A stretch of DNA of 64,000 nt from DATKUK01 sp035530655 (lineage in GTDB: Bacteria > Planctomycetota > Phycisphaerae > UBA1845 > DATKUK01), in NCBI GenBank assembly GCA_035530655.1, contig DATKUK010000122.1, positions 62,001-126,000 on the forward strand, given 5' to 3'. Below the pieces are notes generated by a model. It was not told where the DNA came from and made no database searches. It saw only the letters and a list, made by a program, of their open reading frames with translations. This document shows, piece after piece, positions 24,545 to 32,958 of this stretch. The translations under genes were made by a program, and so were the position numbers. Within the stretch, counting starts at the first letter, position 1, and each line of letters starts with the position of its first letter.

Positions 24545-25677
24545 GCGGGCTCCCGTGACTGGCGGGCAACGTTCAAGAGTATCCCGATCGCGGCGCCGAG
24601 CAGGACCAGCCCGGAGCCGCCCGCTGAGACCAGCGGAAGAGCGATGCCCTTAGTAGGCACAGACACGGTGACCACCGCGATATTCATGACCGCTTGGAGG
24701 CCCAGCAACCAGATGATGCCAAAGGCCAACAGTCGCCCGAGCGGGTCCGTGGCGGCCAACACGATCTTCCGGCCCTGCCAAAGGATGACGACGAACAGGC
24801 CGATCACCGCGATCACGCCGAGCAGGCCCAGCTCTTCGCCGATCACCGAGAAGATGAAATCGCTTTGGGCCTCGGGCAGGTAGCCGTGTTTCTGAATCCC
24901 ATTGCCCAGGCCCCTGCCGGTCAGCCCGCCGGAGGCAAAGCTGACCAGCGACTGGATTGCGTGGTAGCCCTTGCCCGCGGGGTCGGCCCAGATGTCAAGG
25001 AAGCTCGTCAGCCGTGCGAGGCGATAGGGCCAGAATACGACCATGGCCGCCATGCCCGCTACTGTCGGCACGGCCAGGAGCAGTAGATGGCGGATACGAG
25101 CGCCCCCGACTGCCAGCATCCCTGCGGCCAGGGCTACCAGTAGCGCCGCCGTACCGAAGTCCTCCAGGCCTACCAGTAGCACGATAAGTCCGACCGCCGC
25201 GCACAGCGGCATCAGGCCGCGCCAAAACTGATGGATCGGCCTCCCGCTCGTCAGGTAAGCGGCCAGGAAGACAACGGCCGCCAACTTGGCCAGCTCGGAT
25301 GGCTGGAAGCTCAGGCCGAACCCGCCCAGCCAGCGTTTTGCGCCGTTGCGTTCGATCCCGATTCCCGGGATCAGCGTAAGAGTCAGGCAGACCACGGCGA
25401 CCGCCGCCAGGGCGGTGCTAAGTGACCGCTGGTCGCTACGGCCAAGTCGCCACCATTGGTAGGGCAGCCAGGACGCGGCGGCCATGACCGTGACGGCGAG
25501 AAACACGTAGATCGCCTGCCGAACGCCCGGGGTTCGCCAGGCCGGATCCGACAGCAGCGGTCTGTCCAGTGAGGCGCTGGTGGAGAACACCATCACGATC
25601 CCAATGGCCATCAGCGCCAGGACCGCCAGGTTCAGGGCTGTGGTGTTTGGGGTGTCTTGCCGGGTCAGATCGCTCAT
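24526..25677 (-). CDS. ftsW: SEDS family septal peptidoglycan polymerase FtsW
   Basis: This 383-residue protein has about ten membrane helices. SEDS hallmarks are present: 'NGAKRWLGGFGLSFQPSELAKLA' (the extracellular loop next to the catalytic region), 'LVGLEDFGTAALLVALAAGML', 'GYHAIQSLVSFASGGLTGRGLGNGIQKHGYLPEAQSDFIFSVIGEELGLLG' and the C-terminal 'TKGIALPLVSAGGSGL'. FtsW polymerises lipid II with a class B PBP, here the FtsI encoded in the same cluster. Between mraY and ftsW, where murD stands in many bacteria, there are only 25 bases. Confidence 0.96.
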   Translation of the reverse strand: MSDLTRQDTPNTTALNLAVLALMAIGIVMVFSTSASLDRPLLSDPAWRTPGVRQAIYVFLAVTVMAAASWLPYQWWRLGRSDQRSLSTALAAVAVVCLTLTLIPGIGIERNGAKRWLGGFGLSFQPSELAKLAAVVFLAAYLTSGRPIHQFWRGLMPLCAAVGLIVLLVGLEDFGTAALLVALAAGMLAVGGARIRHLLLLAVPTVAGMAAMVVFWPYRLARLTSFLDIWADPAGKGYHAIQSLVSFASGGLTGRGLGNGIQKHGYLPEAQSDFIFSVIGEELGLLGVIAVIGLFVVILWQGRKIVLAATDPLGRLLAFGIIWLLGLQAVMNIAVVTVSVPTKGIALPLVSAGGSGLVLLGAAIGILLNVARQSREPACPVAR

Positions 25678-25702
25678 ATCCGTTGCCTCCGTGCAATCGG
25701 TT

Positions 25703-26854
25703 TCAGCGCAACTTCAGGGTGGCCAGGGCAAAGGCGGCCAGCATCGCCGACAACAGCCAGAAGCGAACCACGGTTTGCGTCTCGCTACAGCCGCCCAGAT
25801 GGAAATGGTGGTGGATAGGGGCCATACGGAACAGGCGCTTGCCGTTCGGCTGTCCGCCGGTGGCTTTGAAGTAGCCCACCTGGAGGATGACCGAAACAGC
25901 CTCGATCACAAATACCCCGCCCACCAGCAGGAGCATCAGTTCCTGCCGTGTAACGATGGCGACGTATCCGATGAGCCCGCCCAGCGGCAGCGAGCCGGTA
26001 TCTCCCATGAACACCCGAGCCGGATAGCAGTTGTACCAGAGAAAGCCCATACACGCACCGGCCGTCGCCCCACACATCACGGCCAACTCGCCGCCCAGGG
26101 GGATGCGCGGCAGCAAGAGGAAACTTGCCCAATGGTCCGACCCGGCCACCCACGCCAGCAACATGAACGCAAAGGCCACCAGCGCCACACAGCCGCTGGC
26201 CAAACCGTCCATCCCGTCGGTCAGGTTGACGGCGTTGGACGTCCCCGTGATGACCACCACAGTGATCATCGTGAAGGCGAGCAGACTTAGCTCGAGTCCA
26301 TGTTTGTAGAACGGCACCATCAGTTGCTTGTAGGGCGCCGCGTCGACCCCGGGGGGTACGTTCTGTCGGCCGTAGTGGTACACGAAGTAAGCGAGGATTA
26401 GCCCCAGACCGATCTGGAAGAGCAACTTCTCGTAGGTCTTGACGCCTGCGCGTGTGCCGCTTCGCCGGCCGGCGGTCAGCTTGAGGTAGTCGTCCGCCGC
26501 CCCCAATAGGCCCAACCAGAGCAGACAGAAAATGCCCATCAACACGTAGAAGTTTTTCAGGTTGGCCAGCAGCAAGGTCGGCAGCAGGATGGCTGTCAGG
26601 ATGACGACGCCGCCCATGGTAGGCGTGTTCTTCTTGTCGCGGGTGAGTTCGTTGAGTTTGGTATGGTCAAATTCAGGGACATCGCCGATTTTGAGTTTGA
26701 CCAACAGTCGGACGACGCGCGGAGTGATGATATGGACAACGATGAACGCGGTAAGAATGGCTAGCGTCGCGCGAAACAGCTCGCTCTTGTAGGCGTAGCC
26801 GACGTCTTCCTTGCCGTATTGCTTGGCGAGCCAATAGAACAGGTGGTAGAGCAC
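25703..26854 (-). CDS. mraY: Phospho-N-acetylmuramoyl-pentapeptide transferase
   Basis: This 383-residue integral membrane enzyme makes lipid I from UDP-MurNAc-pentapeptide and undecaprenyl phosphate. It has about ten helices. Conserved loops are 'KKNTPTMGGVVIL', the Asp pair 'LGLLGAADDYLKL', 'GTSNAVNLTDGMDGLASGC', 'GATAGACMGFLWYNCYPARVFMGDTGSLPLGGLIGYVAIVTRQEL' and the His motif 'GKRLFRMAPIHHHFHLGG'. All catalytic residues of the polyprenyl-phosphate transferase family are intact. It lies between murF (18-base gap) and ftsW. Confidence 0.97.
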   Translation of the reverse strand: MLYHLFYWLAKQYGKEDVGYAYKSELFRATLAILTAFIVVHIITPRVVRLLVKLKIGDVPEFDHTKLNELTRDKKNTPTMGGVVILTAILLPTLLLANLKNFYVLMGIFCLLWLGLLGAADDYLKLTAGRRSGTRAGVKTYEKLLFQIGLGLILAYFVYHYGRQNVPPGVDAAPYKQLMVPFYKHGLELSLLAFTMITVVVITGTSNAVNLTDGMDGLASGCVALVAFAFMLLAWVAGSDHWASFLLLPRIPLGGELAVMCGATAGACMGFLWYNCYPARVFMGDTGSLPLGGLIGYVAIVTRQELMLLLVGGVFVIEAVSVILQVGYFKATGGQPNGKRLFRMAPIHHHFHLGGCSETQTVVRFWLLSAMLAAFALATLKLR

Positions 26855-26872
26855 GGTCGGGCTCCTGTCGCC

Positions 26873-28303
26873 CTACGGCTGGGCGGCTTCTTCCGTGGGC
26901 TTCTCGTGTCCGGCTGGGCCGAACCGGCGGCGTATCGGTTCCATGAGACGTTCGAGCTGAAGCGCCCGGCTGGCCTTGAGCAGCACCACATCGGCCGGCG
27001 CCAGCAGTCCGGCAATCTGATCTATTGCGTCGGCAACGTGGGCGAAGCGACGAATCTCAAGCCGGTCGCCCGCCTCGCGCGCGGCCGCACGCGATACCTC
27101 TTCCGCACATTCGCCGACGACAACCAGGAGCTGCACGCCGGATCGCCCCACACGGCGACCGAGTTCGACGTGCAAAGCCGGCGACTGCTGACCCAACTCG
27201 CGCATGTCGCCGAGGACGGCTACTTTTCGACCTGCGGTGGGTAGTTCGAGCAACACGTCCAACGCGTTGCTCATACTCTCAGGATTGGCGTTGTATGCGT
27301 CGTTGATCACGGTGATCGGGCCTATCCGCTCGAGCTGAAGGCGCATTGGCGGAGGCTTGACAGCGGCCAAGGCGGCAGCGATCTGCTCATGCTCGAGGCC
27401 GAACCTTCGACCCACAGCCACGGCGGCCAGGGCGTTGATTGCATTGTGCCGCCCGAGCATGTTGAGGCGGATCTCGAACTTACCGTTCACACGAAAGGAG
27501 ACGCCGTCCGCGACCGTCTGGACATCTGTTGCCCGCAGGTCGGCTCCTTCAGCAAAGCCAAAGCCGACCTGCCGCCAATGGTCCTGATTGTCGGGCAGAT
27601 GCCGTAAGAGGGCCGGATGGTCGACATTCAGCGCCGCCAGACCGCCACGCCGCAGGCTCCGAAGCAGCGACGCCTTTTCCTCCGCTACGCCCTCGATAGT
27701 GCCCAGGCCCTCCAGATGCGTCGGGCTGATACCGGTGATGATGGCCACGTCGGGCCGGGCAATCTCTGAAAGGGCATGCACCTCGCCCGGGGCATTGCTG
27801 CCAATCTCCACCACCAGGTACTCGTCGGGCCCCTCAGCCGAGAGCAGGGTCAAAGGTACCCCGACGTGGTTGTTGAAGCTCCGCGGGCTGCATCGGCCTT
27901 TCCTGGTAGTGGACAGCACGGCGTGGATCATGTCTTTGGTGGTGGTCTTGCCGTTGCTGCCGGTTACGGCGACCACCTGTGCGGCCAACTGCCGGCGGTG
28001 ATAGGCAGCCAGCCGACCCAGCGCCGCGGTGGTATCGTCTACGGCAATGAGAATCCCCGCTTCCCTCGCATCGTCGGTTGCCGAATCAGGTCTGAAGACG
28101 ACCGCTCCAATCGCGCCGCGCCGAAGTGCCTCGACGATGAAGTTGTGGCCATCGTGGTGTGGACCGATCAGGGCGAAGAACAGCTCACCTGGCTTGACGG
28201 TTCGCGAGTCGGTGCTGACGCCGCGGACGCTGGCGCTTGGGCACGGATTGAGCATCGTCCCGCGTGTGGCGGCCAGCACCTCATCCATGGTAAGCGGCTT
28301 CAT
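26873..28303 (-). CDS. murF: UDP-MurNAc-tripeptide--D-Ala-D-Ala ligase
   Basis: This 476-residue Mur ligase adds D-Ala-D-Ala to the tripeptide precursor. The N-terminal UDP-binding domain has 'VRGVSTDSRTVKPGELFFALIGPHHDGHNFIVEAL'. The P-loop is 'VAVTGSNGKTTTKDMIHAVL', the carbamylated-Lys region is 'EIGSNAPGEVHALSEIARPDVAIITGISPTHLEGLG', and the C-domain is 'ITVINDAYNANPESMSNALDVL' with 'VAVLGDMRELG', which are MurF-specific. Its ATG overlaps the murE stop in an ATGA arrangement, so translation is coupled. Confidence 0.96.
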   Translation of the reverse strand: MKPLTMDEVLAATRGTMLNPCPSASVRGVSTDSRTVKPGELFFALIGPHHDGHNFIVEALRRGAIGAVVFRPDSATDDAREAGILIAVDDTTAALGRLAAYHRRQLAAQVVAVTGSNGKTTTKDMIHAVLSTTRKGRCSPRSFNNHVGVPLTLLSAEGPDEYLVVEIGSNAPGEVHALSEIARPDVAIITGISPTHLEGLGTIEGVAEEKASLLRSLRRGGLAALNVDHPALLRHLPDNQDHWRQVGFGFAEGADLRATDVQTVADGVSFRVNGKFEIRLNMLGRHNAINALAAVAVGRRFGLEHEQIAAALAAVKPPPMRLQLERIGPITVINDAYNANPESMSNALDVLLELPTAGRKVAVLGDMRELGQQSPALHVELGRRVGRSGVQLLVVVGECAEEVSRAAAREAGDRLEIRRFAHVADAIDQIAGLLAPADVVLLKASRALQLERLMEPIRRRFGPAGHEKPTEEAAQP

Positions 28304-29844
28304 ACGCCATCTCCGAAACGCCGCGCCATCGCCTGCGAAGCGGCGGCCAGGTCGTCAAAGGCGATCCGCTTGCTGCCGGTATCCTGGTAATTCTCGTGCC
28401 CTTTGCCGGCGATGAGCACCAGGTCGCCCTCCTGCGCCATCTCGACAGCCCGCTCAATGGCTCGTCGACGGTTCGGCTCAGTCTCCAGGCGACGTCGGGT
28501 CGGTGCGTCCACGCCGGCCACGATCTGATCGATGATGGCCTCAGGCTTCTCTGTACGGGGATTGTCGTTGGTGACGACGACCCAATCGGAAAGACTCGTG
28601 GCCACCCGCCCCATCCTGGGACGTTTCGTGCGGTCACGATCGCCTCCGCAGCCGAACACGGTGATGATTCGCCGTTGCTTGAGGGGCTGGAGCGAGGCGA
28701 GCACGTTTTGCAGGGCGTCATCGGTGTGGGCGTAGTCGACCAGGACGGTGATCGGCTCGGCTCCGGAGCCGGCCCGTTGGAGTCGTCCGGGCACTTGCCC
28801 AACGGCGGCAAGCCCTCGTTGAATGGTGTCCAGATCCACGTTCATGGCCAGCGCGACGGCTGCGGAGGCCAGGGCGTTGCGGACATTGTGCTGCCCAATG
28901 AGGGGTAATTCCACCGTCGCCACACCGGTCGGCGTGGTCAGTTCGAACCGACTGCCGATCAGGTCTGTGTGGTGGATGGATGCCCTTACGTCGGCAAGGC
29001 CGTTGAGCCCGTAGGTGATCTGCGGCGCCGGGCAGTCGCCCAACAGTTCGGCGGTAGCTGGGTCGTCGGCATTGACGACGGCCCGGGCCTGCTCGCTGAG
29101 GCGATCGAACAGGCGTTTCTTTGCGAGCAGGTACTGCGCCATGTCGCCGTGGTAGTCGAGATGGTCGCCGGACAGATTGGTAAACACACCGACGGCGATG
29201 GTCAGTCCGTCCAGGCGGCGCTGGTGCAGGGCGTGGCTGGACGCCTCCATGACCACGTGGCTGACCCCGGCGCGGGCGGCCTCGGCGAGGTGTTCGGCCA
29301 ACTGGGTGGGCGGCGGCGTGGTCATCGGGGCCGGTAGTTGTCGCGAATACAGGTCGTAGGTGATCGTGCCGAGCAGGGCGGTGCGCAGGCCCGACGCCGC
29401 CAGGATGCTTCGAATCAGGTAGCAGGTTGTCGTCTTGCCGTTCGTGCCGGTAACGCCGATCAGGCGGAAAAGGCCGCGGTTCTGCAATTGATCGACACCG
29501 GCAAAGACCATCGCCAAGCGGGCCAGCACCGACCGTGAGTCGTCTACCAGGAGTGAGGCAACACCCGCTGGTAGGGGTACGGGCTGCTGGGTGATCACTG
29601 CACAGGCGCCGGAGGCGAGTGCGTCGCGGACGAATCGGTGGCCGTCGACGGTCGTGCCGGGCACTGCGACGAACAGCCAGCCGGGGCGGATCCGGCGCGA
29701 GTCATCGGTGACCCCGCGGACAGAGATCTCGGCGGCGCCAGGCGCGTCGGTCGACAGGCCTGCCGCGTGCAGCAGCTCGGTGAGCGCCATGGCAGAGCGT
29801 TTCGCCGCGTCACATGCGGGAATTGACGTTTCCATCGCAGCCAT
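28300..29844 (-). CDS. murE: UDP-MurNAc-L-Ala-D-Glu--meso-diaminopimelate ligase
   Basis: This 514-residue Mur ligase has 'RGVTDDSRRIRPGWLFVAVPG', the P-loop 'GVTGTNGKTTTCYLI', 'VVMEASSHALHQRRLDGL' and 'FTNLSGDHLDYHGDMAQYLLAK' (carbamylated Lys). The C-terminal domain has 'VDYAHTDDALQNVL' and 'GCGGDRDRTKRPRMGRVA'. The substrate-selectivity motif 'VVTNDNPRTE' contains DNPR, the hallmark of meso-DAP-adding enzymes rather than lysine-adding ones. The stem peptide is therefore predicted to carry meso-DAP. Two later in-frame ATGs (29835 and 29790) are possible starts, since none has a clear ribosome site. Confidence 0.95.
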   Translation of the reverse strand: MAAMETSIPACDAAKRSAMALTELLHAAGLSTDAPGAAEISVRGVTDDSRRIRPGWLFVAVPGTTVDGHRFVRDALASGACAVITQQPVPLPAGVASLLVDDSRSVLARLAMVFAGVDQLQNRGLFRLIGVTGTNGKTTTCYLIRSILAASGLRTALLGTITYDLYSRQLPAPMTTPPPTQLAEHLAEAARAGVSHVVMEASSHALHQRRLDGLTIAVGVFTNLSGDHLDYHGDMAQYLLAKKRLFDRLSEQARAVVNADDPATAELLGDCPAPQITYGLNGLADVRASIHHTDLIGSRFELTTPTGVATVELPLIGQHNVRNALASAAVALAMNVDLDTIQRGLAAVGQVPGRLQRAGSGAEPITVLVDYAHTDDALQNVLASLQPLKQRRIITVFGCGGDRDRTKRPRMGRVATSLSDWVVVTNDNPRTEKPEAIIDQIVAGVDAPTRRRLETEPNRRRAIERAVEMAQEGDLVLIAGKGHENYQDTGSKRIAFDDLAAASQAMARRFGDGV

Positions 29845-29886
29845 TCTATCAAGGTGATGCAGCAGGGGCAGCGAGGCGTTTCGTAT

Positions 29887-31623
29887 TCACCGGGGCGCCC
29901 ACACTGTCTGAGTGACGTCGTATTTGTCGGGAGCTACCCCGAGGTATCCCAGTCCTTGCTTGAGGATCTCGCCCACGGCCGGCCCAGCCACAGTGCCTCC
30001 GTAGTAACCGATCTGATGGTCTGGGCGGTAGATCATCACCATGGCTACGAGTCGCGGCTGACTGGCCGGCGCGGCGCCGATGAACGTACTGACGTAGGCG
30101 TCTTGCTCATAGCCGCCTGGTCCCGGGACCTGGGCCGTGCCCGTCTTGCCCATCACGTGCCAGTGGGACAGTGCGGCCCGTCGACCCGTGCCCTCCCGGA
30201 CAACGTCCAGCAACACGCGCCGTGCGAACTGTTCGGCGGCCGACGGTTCCAGAGCCTGCTTGACCACCTGCGGCAGGTTGTTGCGCTCAACGACCCGGCC
30301 AGCCGGGTCGATGACAGCCTTCAGGATGCTCAGCCGCAGCAGGCGCCCGCCGTTGACCAACGCGCAAAACGCTCGGACGAGTTGGAGCGGCGTGGTGGCA
30401 ATCGGGCCCTGCCCCATAGTGATGCGGGTGGTATCGGGACGTGTCCATTTTGCCAGAGGACTGACGATGCCCTCCGATTCGCCTGGCAGCTCAATTCCCG
30501 TCCGCATGCCGAACCCGAAGCGGGCACACATGGCGTGCAGTCGTTGGTCGCCCAGGCGTTCGCCCAGCACGGCCATGCCAATGTTGCTGGACTTGATAAC
30601 CACCTCGCGGAAGGTCAGATACCCGTAGGGATGGTGGTCGCGCAGGCGGGCGGCGGGGTAGAACCCCTCGTGGCACCAGAACGACTCGTTGAGTTGTACG
30701 GCGCCGTCAGACAGGGCTGCGGCGGCCACGAAAGGCTTGAAGGTGCTTCCCGGCTCGACCGGATCGGTCAGCGCGCGGTTCCGCAGCGACGGTACGGGGT
30801 AGTCACCCGGGCGGGCAGGATCAAACGTGGGCCAGTTGGCCAGGGCGATCACGGCGCCGGTCATCGGGTCGACGACAATGGCACTTCCCCCCTGTGCCTG
30901 GAACTTTTCCACAGTGTGGGCGAGTTCCTGTTCGGCAATCTCCTGTATGGCCGAGTCGAGCGTGAGCACCACATGCTTGCCGTGCTGGGGATGCTGGTAG
31001 CCGTCTTTGGCAAGCCAGATAGCCCGTCGTCGCACGTCGCGGATGCTGCGCTTGCAGCCGTCCCGCCCTTTCAAGTAGCGGTCGAAGGCTAGCTCGCATC
31101 CCTCCAAGCCTGCACCTTCGGCCCCGACGAAGCCGATCGCGTGTGCGCCCAGCTTACCCATCGGGTAGGAACGTGTAAGGCGCTTTTCTGTGCCGATCCC
31201 GGCAATGCCGAGTTGTCGGACCGCTGCCACCTGCTCCTCCGTGGCAGGGCGCTTGAGAAGCACGTATCGCCCGGCGCGGTTGGCCTGCAATGTGTTGCGC
31301 AGCTCGGCCGGATGGCAGCCCAGGATAGGGGCGACCTGTTGGGCGGCTTGGTCGATATCATCGACGACGTTGGGATCGGCGAAGATGCTCAGTTGGGTTT
31401 GGGTGCCTGCAAGGGTTCGGCCGCGGGCGTCGACGATCAGACCACGACGAGCCGGCAGGATGGTCTGGCTGCGGTATTGACGGTCGGCGTGGCTGGTCAG
31501 GCGCGGCGCCATCCGTTGTTGGATGTACCCCACGCGAGCCGCGAGGCCCGCCAGGGCTACGCACAGTGTTACCAGCAGGATATTGGCAGTTGTCGTGCGA
31601 AGTACAGTCACAGGGGCGGACAT
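29887..31623 (-). CDS. ftsI: Class B penicillin-binding protein, FtsI-type septal transpeptidase
   Basis: This 578-residue bitopic enzyme crosslinks septal peptidoglycan with FtsW. One N-terminal membrane helix ('ANILLVTLCVALAGLAARVGYIQ') is followed by a pedestal domain ('RGLIVDARGRTLAGT'). The transpeptidase domain has SxxK 'GSTFKPF' near residue 293, SxN 'KSSN' near 343, and KTG 'MGKTGTAQVP' near 494. 'AYVSTFIGAAPASQPRLV' and 'YYGGTVAGPAVGEI' are typical FtsI/SpoVD C-terminal strands. No PASTA domain is present. ATG 31623 is preceded by AAAGG; an upstream in-frame start at 31929 would overlap the ftsL-like gene with unlikely Arg-rich sequence. Confidence 0.94.
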   Translation of the reverse strand: MSAPVTVLRTTTANILLVTLCVALAGLAARVGYIQQRMAPRLTSHADRQYRSQTILPARRGLIVDARGRTLAGTQTQLSIFADPNVVDDIDQAAQQVAPILGCHPAELRNTLQANRAGRYVLLKRPATEEQVAAVRQLGIAGIGTEKRLTRSYPMGKLGAHAIGFVGAEGAGLEGCELAFDRYLKGRDGCKRSIRDVRRRAIWLAKDGYQHPQHGKHVVLTLDSAIQEIAEQELAHTVEKFQAQGGSAIVVDPMTGAVIALANWPTFDPARPGDYPVPSLRNRALTDPVEPGSTFKPFVAAAALSDGAVQLNESFWCHEGFYPAARLRDHHPYGYLTFREVVIKSSNIGMAVLGERLGDQRLHAMCARFGFGMRTGIELPGESEGIVSPLAKWTRPDTTRITMGQGPIATTPLQLVRAFCALVNGGRLLRLSILKAVIDPAGRVVERNNLPQVVKQALEPSAAEQFARRVLLDVVREGTGRRAALSHWHVMGKTGTAQVPGPGGYEQDAYVSTFIGAAPASQPRLVAMVMIYRPDHQIGYYGGTVAGPAVGEILKQGLGYLGVAPDKYDVTQTVWAPR

Positions 31624-31718
31624 CACCGTACCTTTGGCTCGGCGGGACCATCCCGCGCGCGACACGGTAAAGACTGCCCAAACCGGTCGTCGGCCGGTTT
31701 GCAGTCGGATCGTTCCGG

Positions 31719-32069
31719 TCAGGGCTCGGCCGGCGACCGGTTGTGTTGGTTGGCGTCGGCGACCACATCGCCGTCTCGTTCCGGCTCGGGGGGCCTGACG
31801 GCAAGCTGCATCTGGAGCACGCGCTGGCGAAGACGAGCGGGGCCCGCCACGTCTGCCAACTCGGCCTGAGCGGTCCATAGCTCGTGTTGCAGGATCATCT
31901 GCCGCTGCTGCAATTGCTGAATGCGCCACGCCGCAGACGCCGTCTGACTCCGCAGCATGACCGCGGCGGTGCCCGTCAGGGTCAGTATGGCCAGCAGTGC
32001 GGCTCCTCGCGTCAGCGTCATTCCATCACCGCTGTGGCGGGGGTCCGACGTCGGCTCAGCCTGAGGCAT
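31719..32069 (-). CDS. ftsL: FtsL-like bitopic division protein
   Basis: This 116-residue protein has a short N-terminus, one membrane helix (about 20-40, 'GAALLAILTLTGTAAVMLR'), then a helical coiled-coil-like stretch (about 45-90, 'WRIQQLQQRQMILQHELWTAQAELADV', 'ARLRQRVLQMQL') and a polar tail. Size, topology and position between rsmH and ftsI match FtsL, which pairs with FtsB/DivIC and recruits FtsWI. FtsL sequences diverge strongly, so the call rests on architecture and synteny. It overlaps the LysM gene by 14 bases; an internal ATG at 32021 is an alternative start. Confidence 0.72.
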   Translation of the reverse strand: MPQAEPTSDPRHSGDGMTLTRGAALLAILTLTGTAAVMLRSQTASAAWRIQQLQQRQMILQHELWTAQAELADVAGPARLRQRVLQMQLAVRPPEPERDGDVVADANQHNRSPAEP

Positions 32070-32919
32070 CAGCAGGCAGCTTGATGCGGACGCCGGGCCG
32101 AATCCGGTTCGGGTTGGGGAACTTGCCGCGGTTCAGTTCGTACAGCTCGCGCCAGCGTGCCCGGTCGCCGAGTTCGTGTCGGGCGATGGACGACCACGTA
32201 TCTTTCTGCCTGACCTGGTACGATCTGTAGGCCGATTCGGAGCGGTTCGCGAGGCCGTTGCCGGCAGGCTTGCTGGGGGCTCGCCGAGCTTGGCTAGCGG
32301 TGTCGAGCGACTTGGGTATCCGCAGTTGCTGGCCGACGCATAGGTGATTGATGTTCTTGAGGTTTTCGCGGTTCGCTTCGTAGATCGCTTGGATCGCTTC
32401 GGGCGAGGCGGTGCCGAGGACTTGGCGGGCGATCTTCGTGAGGTTGTCGTTTTCCTTGACCACGTAGATGCTCACGGCAGAGGCCGGCTGGGCAGGGGGG
32501 ATGATGGGCTCGTCAAGTGTGGGCTCGGGCTGTTTGACCTCGGGGGCGGCCTCCAGGACCGGCACCGTCTCGCTTCCTGGCGGTGGGCCGTGCTCGATGG
32601 TTGGCTTGGGAGCCGGGCGACCGGATGAGCTGGCGGCCAATTGTCGAGGTGCGGAGGTATCGGGTACGGGTCGCCGGGCCAGAACGGTCTGATCGGCCGT
32701 TGCACCGAACGCTTGGTCCGCCTCTGCGACGAGGGCGGACGAATCCTGAATGAGGACAGCGAGGTTTGTCCGTGGAGCAGGATCGCTGAGGGTGCCCGTG
32801 GCGGCGTACTGCGGCGTCAACATGGCGCGCCGTCGGGAGCCCGCCTCGCTGAGGATGATCCCGAAGAGAACAATGAACCCCATTCCGACCAGCAGACCGA
32901 TCTTCGTCTCGCGAGTCAT
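32056..32919 (-). CDS. Membrane-anchored protein with two LysM domains
   Basis: This 287-residue protein has an N-terminal membrane anchor (about 6-25, 'IGLLVGMGFIVLFGIILSEAG') and a Pro/Ala-rich spacer (about 50-145). Two LysM repeats follow. The first is 'IYVVKENDNLTKIARQVLGTASPEAIQAIYEANRENLKNINHLCVGQQLRIP' (about 150-202). The second is 'SYQVRQKDTWSSIARHELGDRARWRELYELNRGKFPNPNRIRPGVRIKLP' (about 232-283). LysM binds GlcNAc-containing glycan, so the protein likely tethers the inner membrane to peptidoglycan. It sits between rsmH and the ftsL-like gene, a place not usually occupied, and is probably cotranscribed with both. Confidence 0.88.
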   Translation of the reverse strand: MTRETKIGLLVGMGFIVLFGIILSEAGSRRRAMLTPQYAATGTLSDPAPRTNLAVLIQDSSALVAEADQAFGATADQTVLARRPVPDTSAPRQLAASSSGRPAPKPTIEHGPPPGSETVPVLEAAPEVKQPEPTLDEPIIPPAQPASAVSIYVVKENDNLTKIARQVLGTASPEAIQAIYEANRENLKNINHLCVGQQLRIPKSLDTASQARRAPSKPAGNGLANRSESAYRSYQVRQKDTWSSIARHELGDRARWRELYELNRGKFPNPNRIRPGVRIKLPADASG

Positions 32920-32958
32920 GAGCCCCTTGCCTTCCCTGCACTGCTAATATCGCCCATC

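Noticed and set aside
29854..31092. 412-codon plus-strand frame opposite ftsI
   Set aside because: Antisense of the transpeptidase gene with all catalytic motifs on the minus strand.
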